A stretch of 44,649 nt of DNA from Rheinheimera baltica DSM 14885. Its GTDB lineage: Bacteria > Pseudomonadota > Gammaproteobacteria > Enterobacterales > Alteromonadaceae. The position numbers and the translations under genes are program-made. A model generated the notes under the pieces. It was not told the origin of the DNA. It saw nothing but the letters and a program-made list of their open reading frames with translations, and did not search any database. The DNA lies in assembly GCF_000425345.1 (NCBI RefSeq), contig NZ_AUDG01000035.1, positions 1 through 44,649 of the forward strand, given 5' to 3'. Positions 1-7,746 of the stretch are shown piece by piece. Positions within the stretch are counted from its first letter, which is position 1, and each line of letters starts with the position of its first letter.

Positions 1-312
1 ATAGAGTTACTTGAACAACTGCCTGATGCCGAGCATGTTATCGCAGACCGGGGCTATGACAGTGAGAAAGTACGGGAGCAGATCCGAGCGAAAAATGGCG
101 TCCCAACGATACCGCGTAAACGTAATTCAAAAATTGGAAATGGCGATATTGATTGGTGTCTGTACAAATATCGCCATTTAGTAGAGAACGTGTTTGCCAG
201 GCTAAAACATTACCGTTCAGTAGCAACCCGGTATGATAAATTGGCCCGGAATTATGCAAGTACACTTGCCTTGGCTTGCTGTCTATTATGGCTGCCAATG
301 TGGGTTGGCTGA
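1..312 (+). mobile_element. IS5-family transposase, C-terminal part (left end cut by window)
   Basis: An open frame runs from base 1 to a TGA at 310-312 and gives 103 residues of a transposase tail. It carries the IS5-type ADRGYDS motif (catalytic Asp) near residues 20-26 and the HLVENVFARLK motif (catalytic Glu) near 61-71, followed by a hydrophobic ALACCLLWL tail. This is the C-terminal catalytic half of a DDE transposase of the IS5 family, probably the IS427-like group whose second frame looks like this. The N-terminal part lies outside the window, so it cannot be judged whether the element is intact. The family call is firm; the subgroup is inference. Confidence 0.88.
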
Positions 313-321
313 ATTATAAAC

Positions 322-340
322 AGCAAAGATCAACAGGCCC
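322..340. repeat. Candidate right terminal inverted repeat of the IS5-type element
   Basis: Ten bases after the transposase stop, the reverse complement of this stretch begins GGGCCTGTTGATC, which resembles the ends of IS5/IS427-type elements. The left end is outside the window, so the repeat cannot be paired and the call stays tentative. Chromosomal sequence would start near 341. Confidence 0.4.
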
Positions 341-447
341 TAATAAAACACTGTGTTTGTGAAATAGTTTTTTACAAATGGAGACAATGGTGTAACAGGT
401 TACTTGTTACACTTAACGCTACTAATATTGATTATGGATAACGATAT

Positions 448-987
448 ATGAAAAAGCTGCTCCTCATTGCAATAACCACTTTACTGGCCACCAGTCCTTT
501 AGCCGTTTTAGCTGACGATGCACCAAATGCAGGTAAAGTAAGCAGCGTAAACAGATTGAAGTACTTTTCTGATTACGACACGATGATGAACAATGTGAAA
601 TTGGAAGCTTATGATAAAGCTTTTCCTGAGCTATTACGCTATGGCGATAAACAGGCACAATTTCTAACTGGCGTGTTATTCATTTCAGGTGGCGGAGTAG
701 AGGCTAATACCGAATTAGGGCTAGTGTGGATGAGACTTGCGCTGGAACAAGAAACAACGGATTGGAAAAACCGCTATCGTGATATCACTAAAAACCTGAC
801 CAAACAACAATTGGCATCACTTGATCCCCTGTTTGAAGAATACAAAAGTAAATACGGTGCTGAGCAACAATTTATGCGCTGTGAATATGAACGCGTTAAA
901 TTTTCCAATATTGTTAAGCACATTTGTAAGAAAAGCATCTTTCAAGATGACTATTATAAAATAGTTGAATACGACACTGAGGGCTAA
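448..987 (+). CDS. Secreted Sel1-like repeat protein
   Basis: A 179-residue protein with a signal peptide (MKKLLLIAITTLLA, likely cleavage near residue 22 before DDAPN). Residues about 65-100 (QAQFLTGVLFISGGGVEANTE, then GLVWMRLAL) match the pattern of a Sel1/TPR-like repeat: a small-residue helix, a GxGVE turn and a W-x-x-LA helix. Two cysteines (RCEYE and HICKK) near the C terminus could form a disulphide in the periplasm. Sel1-like proteins are usually interaction scaffolds; no specific role is apparent. The ATG has only a weak GGA at 436-438 as ribosome site. A strong hairpin follows directly. The gene stands alone next to the IS end. Confidence 0.7.
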   Translation: MKKLLLIAITTLLATSPLAVLADDAPNAGKVSSVNRLKYFSDYDTMMNNVKLEAYDKAFPELLRYGDKQAQFLTGVLFISGGGVEANTELGLVWMRLALEQETTDWKNRYRDITKNLTKQQLASLDPLFEEYKSKYGAEQQFMRCEYERVKFSNIVKHICKKSIFQDDYYKIVEYDTEG

Positions 988-1025
988 AAAAATACCGGGT
1001 TTCAGGCACAGCCTGAGACCCGGTA
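986..1025. terminator. Strong stem-loop after the Sel1-like gene
   Basis: TACCGGGTTTCAGGC and GCCTGAGACCCGGTA pair over 15 positions (one G-T) around an ACA loop at 993-1025. The A-run 986-992 lies on the 5' side, so it is a classical U-tailed terminator only when read on the minus strand; on the plus strand the stem lacks a U-run but still separates this gene from ppiC. Confidence 0.6.
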
Positions 1026-1106
1026 AATGTATTTAACGTAGTTGGCTTTACTGGGCCAGAATAACGAAAACTGCTACCATAGCGGTTTTTATAAAGGAGC
1101 GTTCTG

Positions 1107-1385
1107 ATGGCCAAAGCCTGCGCCTTACACATACTGGTAAAAACCCGTGAAGAAGCTGACAGACTTAAACAACAGCTGGCAAAAGGGGCTGATTTTGGCA
1201 AATTAGCCAAGCAACACTCACAATGCCCGTCAGGAAAAAAAGGCGGCGATTTGGGCGAGTTTCGTCAAGGACAGATGGTAAAAGCCTTTGATGACGTCGT
1301 GTTTAAAGGCCCACTGCTAGAAGTACAAGGCCCGGTAAAAACCCAGTTTGGTTTCCATCTGATCAAAACACTATATCGCAGCTAA
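1107..1385 (+). CDS. ppiC: Parvulin-type peptidyl-prolyl cis-trans isomerase PpiC
   Basis: A single-domain rotamase of 92 residues, nearly the length of E. coli PpiC (93). It carries the parvulin landmarks ALHILVK at the N terminus, [12 protein letters not shown], the [13 protein letters not shown] loop and the C-terminal QFGFHLIK strand. There is no signal peptide or membrane segment, so it should act in the cytoplasm on prolyl bonds of folding proteins. The ATG is supported by AGGAG at 1095-1099. It is a lone gene, with the RES toxin gene convergent downstream. Confidence 0.95.
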   Translation: MAKACALHILVKTREEADRLKQQLAKGADFGKLAKQHSQCPSGKKGGDLGEFRQGQMVKAFDDVVFKGPLLEVQGPVKTQFGFHLIKTLYRS

Positions 1386-1407
1386 CTCAATGTGGGTTAA
1401 ACACTAA

Positions 1408-2121
1408 TTAAACACAGCTAACGATCTTGTTAATAGCGTTGATACGGCCGCTCTGCCAGATCATCTCATAGTGAGCACTTTGCACCATCTGTGTAACATA
1501 TTGCGGGCTGAATAAGCCCCAGCATAGCGCAGCATTGTTACGCACCGAATAGTACTGTACCCCAGCGCCATGCTGCTCACGCAAGCTTATTCCCAAAGCA
1601 CGGGCAGCACTATAGTCTTTTGAATGATAAACACCATGTTGTAACGGTAGGTAGGTTAAATCTGTCAGGCTAACCTCACTGAACTCACAGCTTAATGCCT
1701 TAAACACAAAGCGCTCATAAGCCAGCCCAGGTACCCTGCTCCAATACTGCCCCTGATGATATGCCACCTCGCTAATAGCCGTTTGTACACTGTCAGCCAA
1801 ATACAGCACACCAAAACGACCGTCAGAAAAGCGGCTGCCCGCAGGATTGACATGGGTAAAGGGAGCTACGGCATAGGAGCAACCGGTAATACCAAACGGA
1901 ATGTTACTGCGCGGCAACAAACTCAAATTACCCGCTTGTGCCTGTAACCTGGGGTTGGTTAATGCCTGCAATTCATACAGCACGTCAAATTCATCGGCAT
2001 TGGCAACATCGTCAAACACGGATACCGGCGGATATTTGGAATTTATCAAACGATAGCTGCGCTGTTTATGCAGTTTAACCTGTGGCAAATCGTCCGACGC
2101 TACAGTTGCCTTTATTACCAC
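1408..2121 (-). CDS. RES-domain toxin of an Xre/RES toxin-antitoxin pair
   Basis: A 237-residue protein with a RES domain covering about residues 80-210. The three residues that name the family can be placed: Arg97 in GSRFSDGRFGVLYLA, Glu118 in TAISEVAYH and Ser192 in QYYSVRNN. Characterised RES toxins degrade NAD+ and stop growth when free of antitoxin; that activity here is inferred. The start is a GTG at 2121-2119 that overlaps the end of the antitoxin gene by 7 nt, which implies coupled translation from the same mRNA. The product is somewhat longer than minimal RES toxins (about 150-200 aa) because of an N-terminal extension of about 65 residues, also common in the family. Confidence 0.88.
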   Translation of the reverse strand: MVIKATVASDDLPQVKLHKQRSYRLINSKYPPVSVFDDVANADEFDVLYELQALTNPRLQAQAGNLSLLPRSNIPFGITGCSYAVAPFTHVNPAGSRFSDGRFGVLYLADSVQTAISEVAYHQGQYWSRVPGLAYERFVFKALSCEFSEVSLTDLTYLPLQHGVYHSKDYSAARALGISLREQHGAGVQYYSVRNNAALCWGLFSPQYVTQMVQSAHYEMIWQSGRINAINKIVSCV

Positions 2122-2513
2122 ATGCCACCACGCAGCGCGTCGATATGTTTGAAAGTTTCATATAGCGCGGCAAATTGCCCGCTGCTGATAATATCCAGTG
2201 GGCTACTACCGTTAAAATACGGGTTATGGTTTGGCAGTCCCATAAAGCCATACAGATTTTGCGGGTTATCAAACAGCATTCTTAAGCTGCTGTGGATATT
2301 TAACAGATAGCTTATCCGCTCTATCTGATCTTGCGTTAAGCTAGCGCAGTGTGGATCGTTACGATACTTGTAGTATGCCGCTTTAGAGATTTGCAAAATG
2401 CGCTGAATTTGCTCGGGCGAACATTGCCATTTATCCAGAATGGTAAATACCGTTTTAAGCCCTGTTGCGGCAGCTTGCCGCTGGCTTTGCCTGTCGAGCT
2501 GTACTGCCTGCAT
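2115..2513 (-). CDS. Xre/MbcA/ParS-type antitoxin (DUF2384) for the RES toxin
   Basis: A 132-residue protein with an Xre-like helix-turn-helix at about residues 33-51 (SPEQIQRILQISKAAYYKY) and a C-terminal toxin-binding domain at 78-132 with NPYFNGSSPLDIISSG and LYETF. Such proteins bind the cognate RES toxin and repress their own operon. The ATG at 2513 was preferred over an ORF start at 2573: GAGG lies 7 nt upstream and the family domain begins shortly after, whereas the extra 20 residues lack homology-like character. Its TAA overlaps the toxin GTG. An AT-rich stretch at about 2520-2560 with TATATT/GATAAT hexamers could hold an autoregulated promoter. Confidence 0.87.
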   Translation of the reverse strand: MQAVQLDRQSQRQAAATGLKTVFTILDKWQCSPEQIQRILQISKAAYYKYRNDPHCASLTQDQIERISYLLNIHSSLRMLFDNPQNLYGFMGLPNHNPYFNGSSPLDIISSGQFAALYETFKHIDALRGGMW

Positions 2514-2593
2514 AACGACCTCGTACCTGATCAAATTATTATCAATATAGACTGAAAATATAAAATCGTCCATATGAAGAATTTAATATGTCT

Positions 2594-2619
2594 AAAAAAG
2601 CAGACTCTGTAGTCTGCTT
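2594..2619 (-). terminator. Rho-independent terminator of rhlE
   Basis: Minus-strand AAGCAGACT-acag-AGTCTGCTT forms a perfect 9-bp stem followed by a run of U (A-run 2594-2599 on the plus strand). It starts a few bases after the rhlE stop and separates rhlE from the toxin-antitoxin operon. Confidence 0.9.
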
Positions 2620-2623
2620 CGCG

Positions 2624-3874
2624 TTATGCTTTACCCAAAGCCTTAGCACGTAATTTGGCTTTAACATGGCCCTTTTTTTGTGGCTTTTTCTGCCCGTCAC
2701 TATGCCTTGCTTGCGCTTGCTCAGGGGTAACGTGATTAGGATCATGCTCGTAGCCCGGCAGCACTTTAGCAACAATTACTTGCTTAATAAGCCGCTCTAT
2801 CTCCTGTAGCGCTTTAGTTTCTTCTGGCGTAATCAGGGTTAGCGCAACGCCACTGTTGCCTGCACGTCCGGTACGGCCAATACGGTGCACATAATCCTCA
2901 GCGACTTGTGGTAAATCATAATTCACCACATAAGGTAGTTCGTTGATGTCCAAACCGCGGGCAGCAATATCGGTTGCCACCAAAATACGTACACTGCCGG
3001 CTTTAAAGTCGGCCAGCGCTTTGGTGCGGGCGCCCTGGCTTTTATCACCATGAATAGCCGCACTTTTTAAGCCATCTTTTGCCAACTGTTTTGCCAGACG
3101 ATCGGCACCATGCTTAGTGCGCACAAATACCAGCACCTGTGGCCAGTTGTTTCTACCAATAACATGCGAAAGCAATTCACGCTTACGATGCCGGTCAACT
3201 AAATAGGCTTGCTGCTCTACCCGCTCAGCGGTAGCATTGGTCGCCGCAACTTCAATCAGCTGCGGGCTGTTTAACAGTTCATCAGCCAACTGCTTAATGT
3301 CATTGGAGTAGGTGGCAGAAAACAGCAGCGTTTGCCGTTTTGGCGGCAATTTGGCCATAATGCGTTTAATATCTACAATAAAGCCCATATCTAGCATGCG
3401 GTCGGCTTCATCAAGCACTAAAACGTCTAACGCAGAGAGATCCACCGTTTTCTGATGCAGGTGGTCAATCAACCGGCCCGGCGTTGCAACCAGAATATCC
3501 AGCCCCAGCTCTGCATCATCATATTGTGGCCTTATCGATACACCGCCATAAAACACAGCTGAACGCGTAGTTAGGTACTGGCTATACTTGCGCACATTGT
3601 CATACACTTGCTGCGCCAGCTCGCGGGTTGGCGTTAATACCAGTACCCGAACCTGATGAGGCGCTACGACCTTAGGCGCATTGAGCATTTGCTGCAGCAG
3701 CGGTAAAGTAAAGGCCGCTGTCTTACCCGTGCCAGTTTGTGCGCCGGCAAGTACATCTTTACCCGCTAAAATCACCGGGATACTTTGCAATTGCACCGGT
3801 GTAGGTACATCGTAACCTTGCTCAGACAGAACACGTAAAAGGGGCGCAGCCAGTGCGAGAGATTGAAATGACAT
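2624..3874 (-). CDS. rhlE: DEAD-box ATP-dependent RNA helicase RhlE
   Basis: 416 residues with the full DEAD-box set: Q-motif region around [10 protein letters not shown] (25-34), Walker A AQTGTGKT (45-52), PTREL (82-86), TPGR (131-134), DEAD (155-158), SAT (186-188), ARGLDI (305-310) and HRIGRTGR (330-337). The basic C-terminal tail after residue 385 (many Lys/Gln/Arg) is typical of RhlE and helps RNA binding. It would unwind structured RNA in ribosome maturation or mRNA turnover in the cytoplasm. The ATG at 3874 has AGGA just upstream. The RhlE assignment rather than SrmB/DbpA rests on the [16 protein letters not shown] start and tail type. It is divergent from the yhbQ-like gene. Confidence 0.9.
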   Translation of the reverse strand: MSFQSLALAAPLLRVLSEQGYDVPTPVQLQSIPVILAGKDVLAGAQTGTGKTAAFTLPLLQQMLNAPKVVAPHQVRVLVLTPTRELAQQVYDNVRKYSQYLTTRSAVFYGGVSIRPQYDDAELGLDILVATPGRLIDHLHQKTVDLSALDVLVLDEADRMLDMGFIVDIKRIMAKLPPKRQTLLFSATYSNDIKQLADELLNSPQLIEVAATNATAERVEQQAYLVDRHRKRELLSHVIGRNNWPQVLVFVRTKHGADRLAKQLAKDGLKSAAIHGDKSQGARTKALADFKAGSVRILVATDIAARGLDINELPYVVNYDLPQVAEDYVHRIGRTGRAGNSGVALTLITPEETKALQEIERLIKQVIVAKVLPGYEHDPNHVTPEQAQARHSDGQKKPQKKGHVKAKLRAKALGKA

Positions 3875-3986
3875 TAAAATTCCTGTTTTGCCAACGCTTA
3901 ACCGCAGCTGCTGACAGTGTGTTACTAACTGCCAGACGCTTTAAAGCGCACAGTATAACAGAAGCACACACGGCTGAGTTAGCCTG

Positions 3987-4256
3987 GTGAGCAGCTGGTA
4001 TTTGTATATGGTGCAAACGGCCAGTGGCATGTTATACACCGGCATCAGCACCGATCCTAAAAGGCGTTTGCGCCAGCATAGCGGCGAGATAACCGGCGGT
4101 GCTAAAGCGTTGCGCGGTAAAGGTCCGCTAACACTGGTATATCAACAAAGCCTGGCTGATAAAAGTGCCGCAGCTAAAGCGGAATATCAACTAAAACAAC
4201 TTTCTCGCAGTGCCAAATTGGCGCTGATCACCCAATACAACCAAAGTGAGGCTTAA
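3987..4256 (+). CDS. GIY-YIG nuclease-like protein, YhbQ/UPF0213 family
   Basis: An 89-residue single-domain GIY-YIG protein: WYLYMV near the N terminus and LYTGIS about 10 residues later form the signature strands, followed by the conserved Arg-rich helix DPKRRLRQH and a Glu in KAEYQLKQLS. The size matches the UPF0213/YhbQ family, whose members are thought to be structure-specific nucleases acting on DNA. Translation starts at a GTG with no clear ribosome site. Its TAA overlaps the ATG of the AEC transporter (TAATG), suggesting coupled expression but no obvious shared function. Confidence 0.85.
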   Translation: MSSWYLYMVQTASGMLYTGISTDPKRRLRQHSGEITGGAKALRGKGPLTLVYQQSLADKSAAAKAEYQLKQLSRSAKLALITQYNQSEA

Positions 4257-5158
4257 TGGATAACTTTATACTGGTGCTGGCTTATTTGTGTATTGGTGTG
4301 CTATTGCGCCGCCTGCCAGCGATGCCAGAAAACAGCGGTATAGCACTTAATATGTATGTGCTTTATGTCGCGTTGCCAGCGTTAATTTTAAAAAATGTGC
4401 CTCAATTACAATTCTCTGCTGAGCTACTTATTCCGGCTATTACGCCATGGTTTTTGCTGCTAGCGGTGGTCGCTACCGTTCTATTGCTAAGTAAGCTATT
4501 GCAATGGTCACGTGAGGTAACCGGCGCGCTGTTAATTGTTCTACCACTGGGTAATACCTCTTTTTTAGGTTTCCCGATGACTGAAGCCCTGTTTGGCGCC
4601 ACGGCTATGCCTTATGCTGTGGTGTATGATCAGGTGGGCTCTTTTATCGCACTAGCCACCTATGTCACTATTATTGCTGCACTTTACAGCCCTACCGCCG
4701 CTAAACCAACTGCCAAAGGCATTACACTAAAAATTATTACCTTTCCGTCTTTTATTGCCCTAGCGCTTGGCTTATTGCTGCGTGGAAACGATTATCCGCC
4801 TCTGGCCACACAACTGATTGATAACTTAGCCGCAACCTTAGTACCGGTAGTTATGATAGCCGCGGGTTTTGCATTAACGGTGAAATTTAGTAAAGCCGAA
4901 ATATTGCCGCTGGTAAGTGCGCTTGGCATTAAGCTGGTGCTGATGCCAGCACTGGCAGCATTGTTATGGCTAGGCTTGGGTTATAGCGGCACAGCGGTAA
5001 ATATCAGTATATTTCAGGCCGCAATGCCACCGATGATCTCAGCGGGTGCGATTGCGATAATGGCTGGGCTGGCACCCCGTTTGGTAAGTGGAATAATTGG
5101 TTTAGGTATACTCACCGGTCTGCTAACTCTGCCGCTGGTATCCTGGCTGCTACATTAA
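4256..5158 (+). CDS. AEC-family (auxin efflux carrier-like) transporter
   Basis: A 300-residue, strongly hydrophobic protein with about ten predicted membrane spans, the length and pattern of AEC permeases. Family-like features include NMYVLYVALPALILKNV near the N terminus, a LPLGNTSFLGFPMTEALFG loop around residues 97-115, and a second half beginning near LALGLLLRG. AEC proteins export or exchange small organic acids and similar solutes; the substrate cannot be read from sequence. The ATG overlaps the preceding stop by one base. The last four bases overlap the convergent ribbon-helix-helix gene. Confidence 0.85.
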   Translation: MDNFILVLAYLCIGVLLRRLPAMPENSGIALNMYVLYVALPALILKNVPQLQFSAELLIPAITPWFLLLAVVATVLLLSKLLQWSREVTGALLIVLPLGNTSFLGFPMTEALFGATAMPYAVVYDQVGSFIALATYVTIIAALYSPTAAKPTAKGITLKIITFPSFIALALGLLLRGNDYPPLATQLIDNLAATLVPVVMIAAGFALTVKFSKAEILPLVSALGIKLVLMPALAALLWLGLGYSGTAVNISIFQAAMPPMISAGAIAIMAGLAPRLVSGIIGLGILTGLLTLPLVSWLLH

Positions 5159-5331
5159 TCTTGCTCCACCTCATCACTGGAGGCCGGTTTTAACCGGCCC
5201 GCCTTTTTCAGTGCCTCATGCAACAGATATTCTATTTGACCATTTACGCTGCGAAATTCATCATCTGCCCAGCGCTGCAAAGCGCTGAGCATTTTTTCGT
5301 CCAGGCGTAAGGCAAAAGCTTTTTTCGCCAC
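5155..5331 (-). CDS. Small Arc-type ribbon-helix-helix DNA-binding protein
   Basis: A 58-residue ORF that is easily missed. It starts with GTG at 5331-5329 (GGGAG a few bases upstream) and ends with TAA at 5157-5155. The product begins MAKKAFALRLDEKMLSALQR and continues with WADDEFRSVNGQIEYLLHEA: a basic beta-strand (KKAFALRLD), helix A, the turn around RSVNGQ and helix B (IEYLLHEAL), the layout of Arc/MetJ-type RHH repressors. It begins only 11 nt after the SPFH gene stop, so the two form an operon. A plausible job is dimeric repression of the SPFH-RHH promoter, where repeated GATAT elements are seen. Its 3' end overlaps the convergent AEC gene by 4 bp. Confidence 0.85.
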   Translation of the reverse strand: MAKKAFALRLDEKMLSALQRWADDEFRSVNGQIEYLLHEALKKAGRLKPASSDEVEQD

Positions 5332-5342
5332 AACAACTCCCG

Positions 5343-6197
5343 TTAATACAAGGTGCCAGCATTTAGCACTGGCTGGACATGATGATCACCACATAACACA
5401 ACCAGTAAATTACTTACCATGGCGGCTTTTCGCTCATCATCCAACTCAACCACATTGCGCTCAGACAAACGCTGCAACGCGGTTTCCACCATGCCAACGG
5501 CGCCTTCAACAATTTGCTGACGCGCAGCAACAATGGCAGCCGCTTGCTGGCGTTGTAACATCGCGCTGGCAATTTCCGGCGCATAAGCTAAATGACTAAT
5601 ACGCGCTTCTAACACCTCTACCCCGGCTTTATTCAACCGCGCCTGAATTTCTTTTTTGAGTAACTCTGTAACTTCATCAGTACTGCTGCGCAGGCTTATT
5701 GCTTCATCATTACCCGCGTCATAAGCATAACTGGATGCCAAATGGCGAATGGCAGACTCGCTCTGAATATTGACAAAGTTCTCATAGTTATCGACTTCAA
5801 ACACCGCCTCGGCGCTATCTACCACTTTCCATACCACGACAGCCGCAATTTCTACCGGATTGCCAGCATTGTCATTAACCTTCATTTTACTGCTTTCAAA
5901 GTTACGAACCCGCAGCGACACCTTTTGCTTGCTATACAGTGGGTTAGACCAGCGCAAACCGTTATTTAAATCAGTCCCCACATAACGGCCGAACAGCTGC
6001 AACACGGCCGATTGATTCGGATGCACCATATAAAAACCAAACCAGCAGATAAACACCACTACCGCAGCGAGTAATGCCACCACTTTCAATATCGCAGGCA
6101 AAACCACCACACCTGCTAAGGCGGCAAGCTGCGCCAGCAATAAAATGCCTAGCATGCCAAATCCACCTTTGCTGTTAATCATGCGTTCCTTTAGCAT
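5343..6197 (-). CDS. SPFH/band 7 (stomatin/prohibitin-like) membrane protein
   Basis: A 284-residue protein with two adjacent N-terminal hydrophobic segments (about residues 13-34 and 37-58), followed by an SPFH domain ([17 protein letters not shown], then LRWSNPLY and [10 protein letters not shown]) and a helical region rich in Ala/Gln ([22 protein letters not shown]) that usually drives oligomerisation. Such proteins form rings or microdomains in the inner membrane. The ATG at 6197 was chosen over a TTG at 6203 because AGAGG lies about 8 nt upstream of the ATG. It is the first gene of an operon with the small RHH regulator. Function beyond membrane scaffolding is unknown. Confidence 0.88.
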   Translation of the reverse strand: MLKERMINSKGGFGMLGILLLAQLAALAGVVVLPAILKVVALLAAVVVFICWFGFYMVHPNQSAVLQLFGRYVGTDLNNGLRWSNPLYSKQKVSLRVRNFESSKMKVNDNAGNPVEIAAVVVWKVVDSAEAVFEVDNYENFVNIQSESAIRHLASSYAYDAGNDEAISLRSSTDEVTELLKKEIQARLNKAGVEVLEARISHLAYAPEIASAMLQRQQAAAIVAARQQIVEGAVGMVETALQRLSERNVVELDDERKAAMVSNLLVVLCGDHHVQPVLNAGTLY

Positions 6198-6211
6198 CGT
6201 CAAATCCTCTC

Positions 6212-6261
6212 GATATGATATTATTTTGATATCACTTTAGCATGCTTTTTTAAAAGTGCAA
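6212..6261 (-). promoter_or_regulatory. Promoter and candidate RHH operator of the SPFH-RHH operon
   Basis: On the minus strand TTGCAC (plus 6256-6261) and TAAAGT (6234-6239) are separated by 16 nt and fit a sigma-70 promoter. Three GATAT repeats on the plus strand (6212-6216, 6217-6221, 6228-6232) and an inverted pair TGATAT/ATATCA (6216-6221, 6229-6234) lie at and just past the -10 element. Short repeated half-sites over a promoter are what an Arc-like repressor would bind; the link is inference. Confidence 0.5.
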
Positions 6262-6334
6262 TAATTTCTCTACTGTGGCAGTGGTGGCTTTTCTGCTAAG
6301 GTATTCGTTATCAATAACATACCTTGAGTAGCTT

Positions 6335-7624
6335 ATGTCTGAGCAAATGACAGCCTGGTGGCAAACGTTAGTAACACAAATACAGCAAGCAACCTTCTGG
6401 TATCAGTTGCTGGCTATTGCACTGTGTTTAATGTTGGCACTATTGGTAAACCGTTTGCTAGGCCAACGACTTAGTGACAGCGGTGGGCAAGGACTACGTC
6501 ATGTTGCACTGCGCAGTTCTCATCGCATTTTGTTGCCCTTTAGCATGGCGGCATTGCTGGGAATAGGCAGCGCTGTTTTACAGGCATTTGCTTTGCCAAA
6601 ACAACTGGTTGCTGCCTTTATCCCCATTGCGCTGGCGCTTGGTATTATTCGGCTGTTAGTTTATATGCTACGCAAAGCCTTTTTATCCAGCCCATTGGTT
6701 AAGACTGCTGAACCGGTTATTGCTGTCATTATTTGGTTGCTCGTTGTGCTTCACTTGGCTGACTTATTAACTCCCATGCTAGAAATAATGGATGCTCTGG
6801 CATTTAATCTCGGTGATAGCCGCTTGTCTTTGCTCGGTGCTATAAAACTAACGCTGGTTGTGATCCTGGCGTTTACTATCGCGTTGTGGCTGGCAGAACT
6901 ATTAAACCAGCAGCTTAAACGGGCGAAACATGTCAGCCCCAGCATGCAGGTAGGCTTTAGTAAATTTAGTAAATTTTTGCTTATCACCATCGCGTTTTTA
7001 ATTGCGCTAAATGCTGTAGGCATTAACTTAAGTTCACTTGCTGTATTTGGCGGTGCACTGGGCGTGGGGCTGGGCTTTGGTTTACAGCGTATTGCGTCTA
7101 ACTTTATTAGCGGTTTTATATTGGTGCTCGATCGCAGTGTTAAGCCGGGTGACGTTATCTCTGTGGGCGAAAATTTTGGCTGGGTGCATGAGCTTAAAGC
7201 ACGCTATGTCGTGGTTCGTAACCGTGAAGGCGTAGACACGCTGATTCCAAATGAGAACCTGATTACATCAGAAGTGATTAACTGGAGCTATGAAGATCGT
7301 AATGTACGGGTAAAAATTCTGGTGCAGGTAAGTTACGAAGATGACCCCGAACAGGCAATGGCATTGATGCTGCAATGCGCAAACAAATCATCAAGGGTAT
7401 TGACTACGCCAGAACCCACCGTCATGCTAAAAAACTTTGCCGACAGTGGCATAGAGCTGGAACTGCGTGTATGGATTGCTGATCCGGAATACGGCGCAGA
7501 CACCGTGAAGTCGGATATCAATGTTGCAATATGGCGTGCGTTTAAACAGGCTAATATTACTATCCCTTACCCACAACGTGATTTACATATTAAATCGGGC
7601 TTGTCATTACCCCCAGCGCCCTAA
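6335..7624 (+). CDS. MscS-family mechanosensitive channel
   Basis: 429 residues with about five or six membrane spans followed by a cytoplasmic beta/alpha domain. The pore helix is recognisable at 239-260: a Gly/Ala-rich GGALGVGLGFGLQ run followed by RIASNFISGF, then the beta domain with VKPGDVI and LIPNENL. This is longer than E. coli MscS (286 aa), with extra N-terminal spans as in YnaI-like homologues. It would open under membrane tension to release solutes during hypo-osmotic shock. It is transcribed alone, divergent from the SPFH operon and convergent with acnA. Confidence 0.92.
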   Translation: MSEQMTAWWQTLVTQIQQATFWYQLLAIALCLMLALLVNRLLGQRLSDSGGQGLRHVALRSSHRILLPFSMAALLGIGSAVLQAFALPKQLVAAFIPIALALGIIRLLVYMLRKAFLSSPLVKTAEPVIAVIIWLLVVLHLADLLTPMLEIMDALAFNLGDSRLSLLGAIKLTLVVILAFTIALWLAELLNQQLKRAKHVSPSMQVGFSKFSKFLLITIAFLIALNAVGINLSSLAVFGGALGVGLGFGLQRIASNFISGFILVLDRSVKPGDVISVGENFGWVHELKARYVVVRNREGVDTLIPNENLITSEVINWSYEDRNVRVKILVQVSYEDDPEQAMALMLQCANKSSRVLTTPEPTVMLKNFADSGIELELRVWIADPEYGADTVKSDINVAIWRAFKQANITIPYPQRDLHIKSGLSLPPAP

Positions 7625-7706
7625 ACGAGCTTTGTGAGAGAGTGTTCTGCGAGAGGATGCTTTGTTAGGCTGTACTCTGTAAGAGAGCCGGCAACAAAAG
7701 AGTATG

Positions 7707-7738
7707 CTGCGAGTGCCGGCGATAAAAGGCACTCGCAG
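7707..7738. terminator. Perfect 11-bp hairpin between convergent mscS-like gene and acnA
   Basis: CTGCGAGTGCC and GGCACTCGCAG pair perfectly around a 10-nt loop in the gap between two converging genes. There is no strong U-run on either side, so this is a candidate bidirectional terminator or mRNA-end hairpin. Upstream the spacer has a degenerate 15-bp direct repeat (7639-7653 and 7699-7713, 13 of 15 identical). Confidence 0.5.
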
Positions 7739-7746
7739 TCTTCTGA

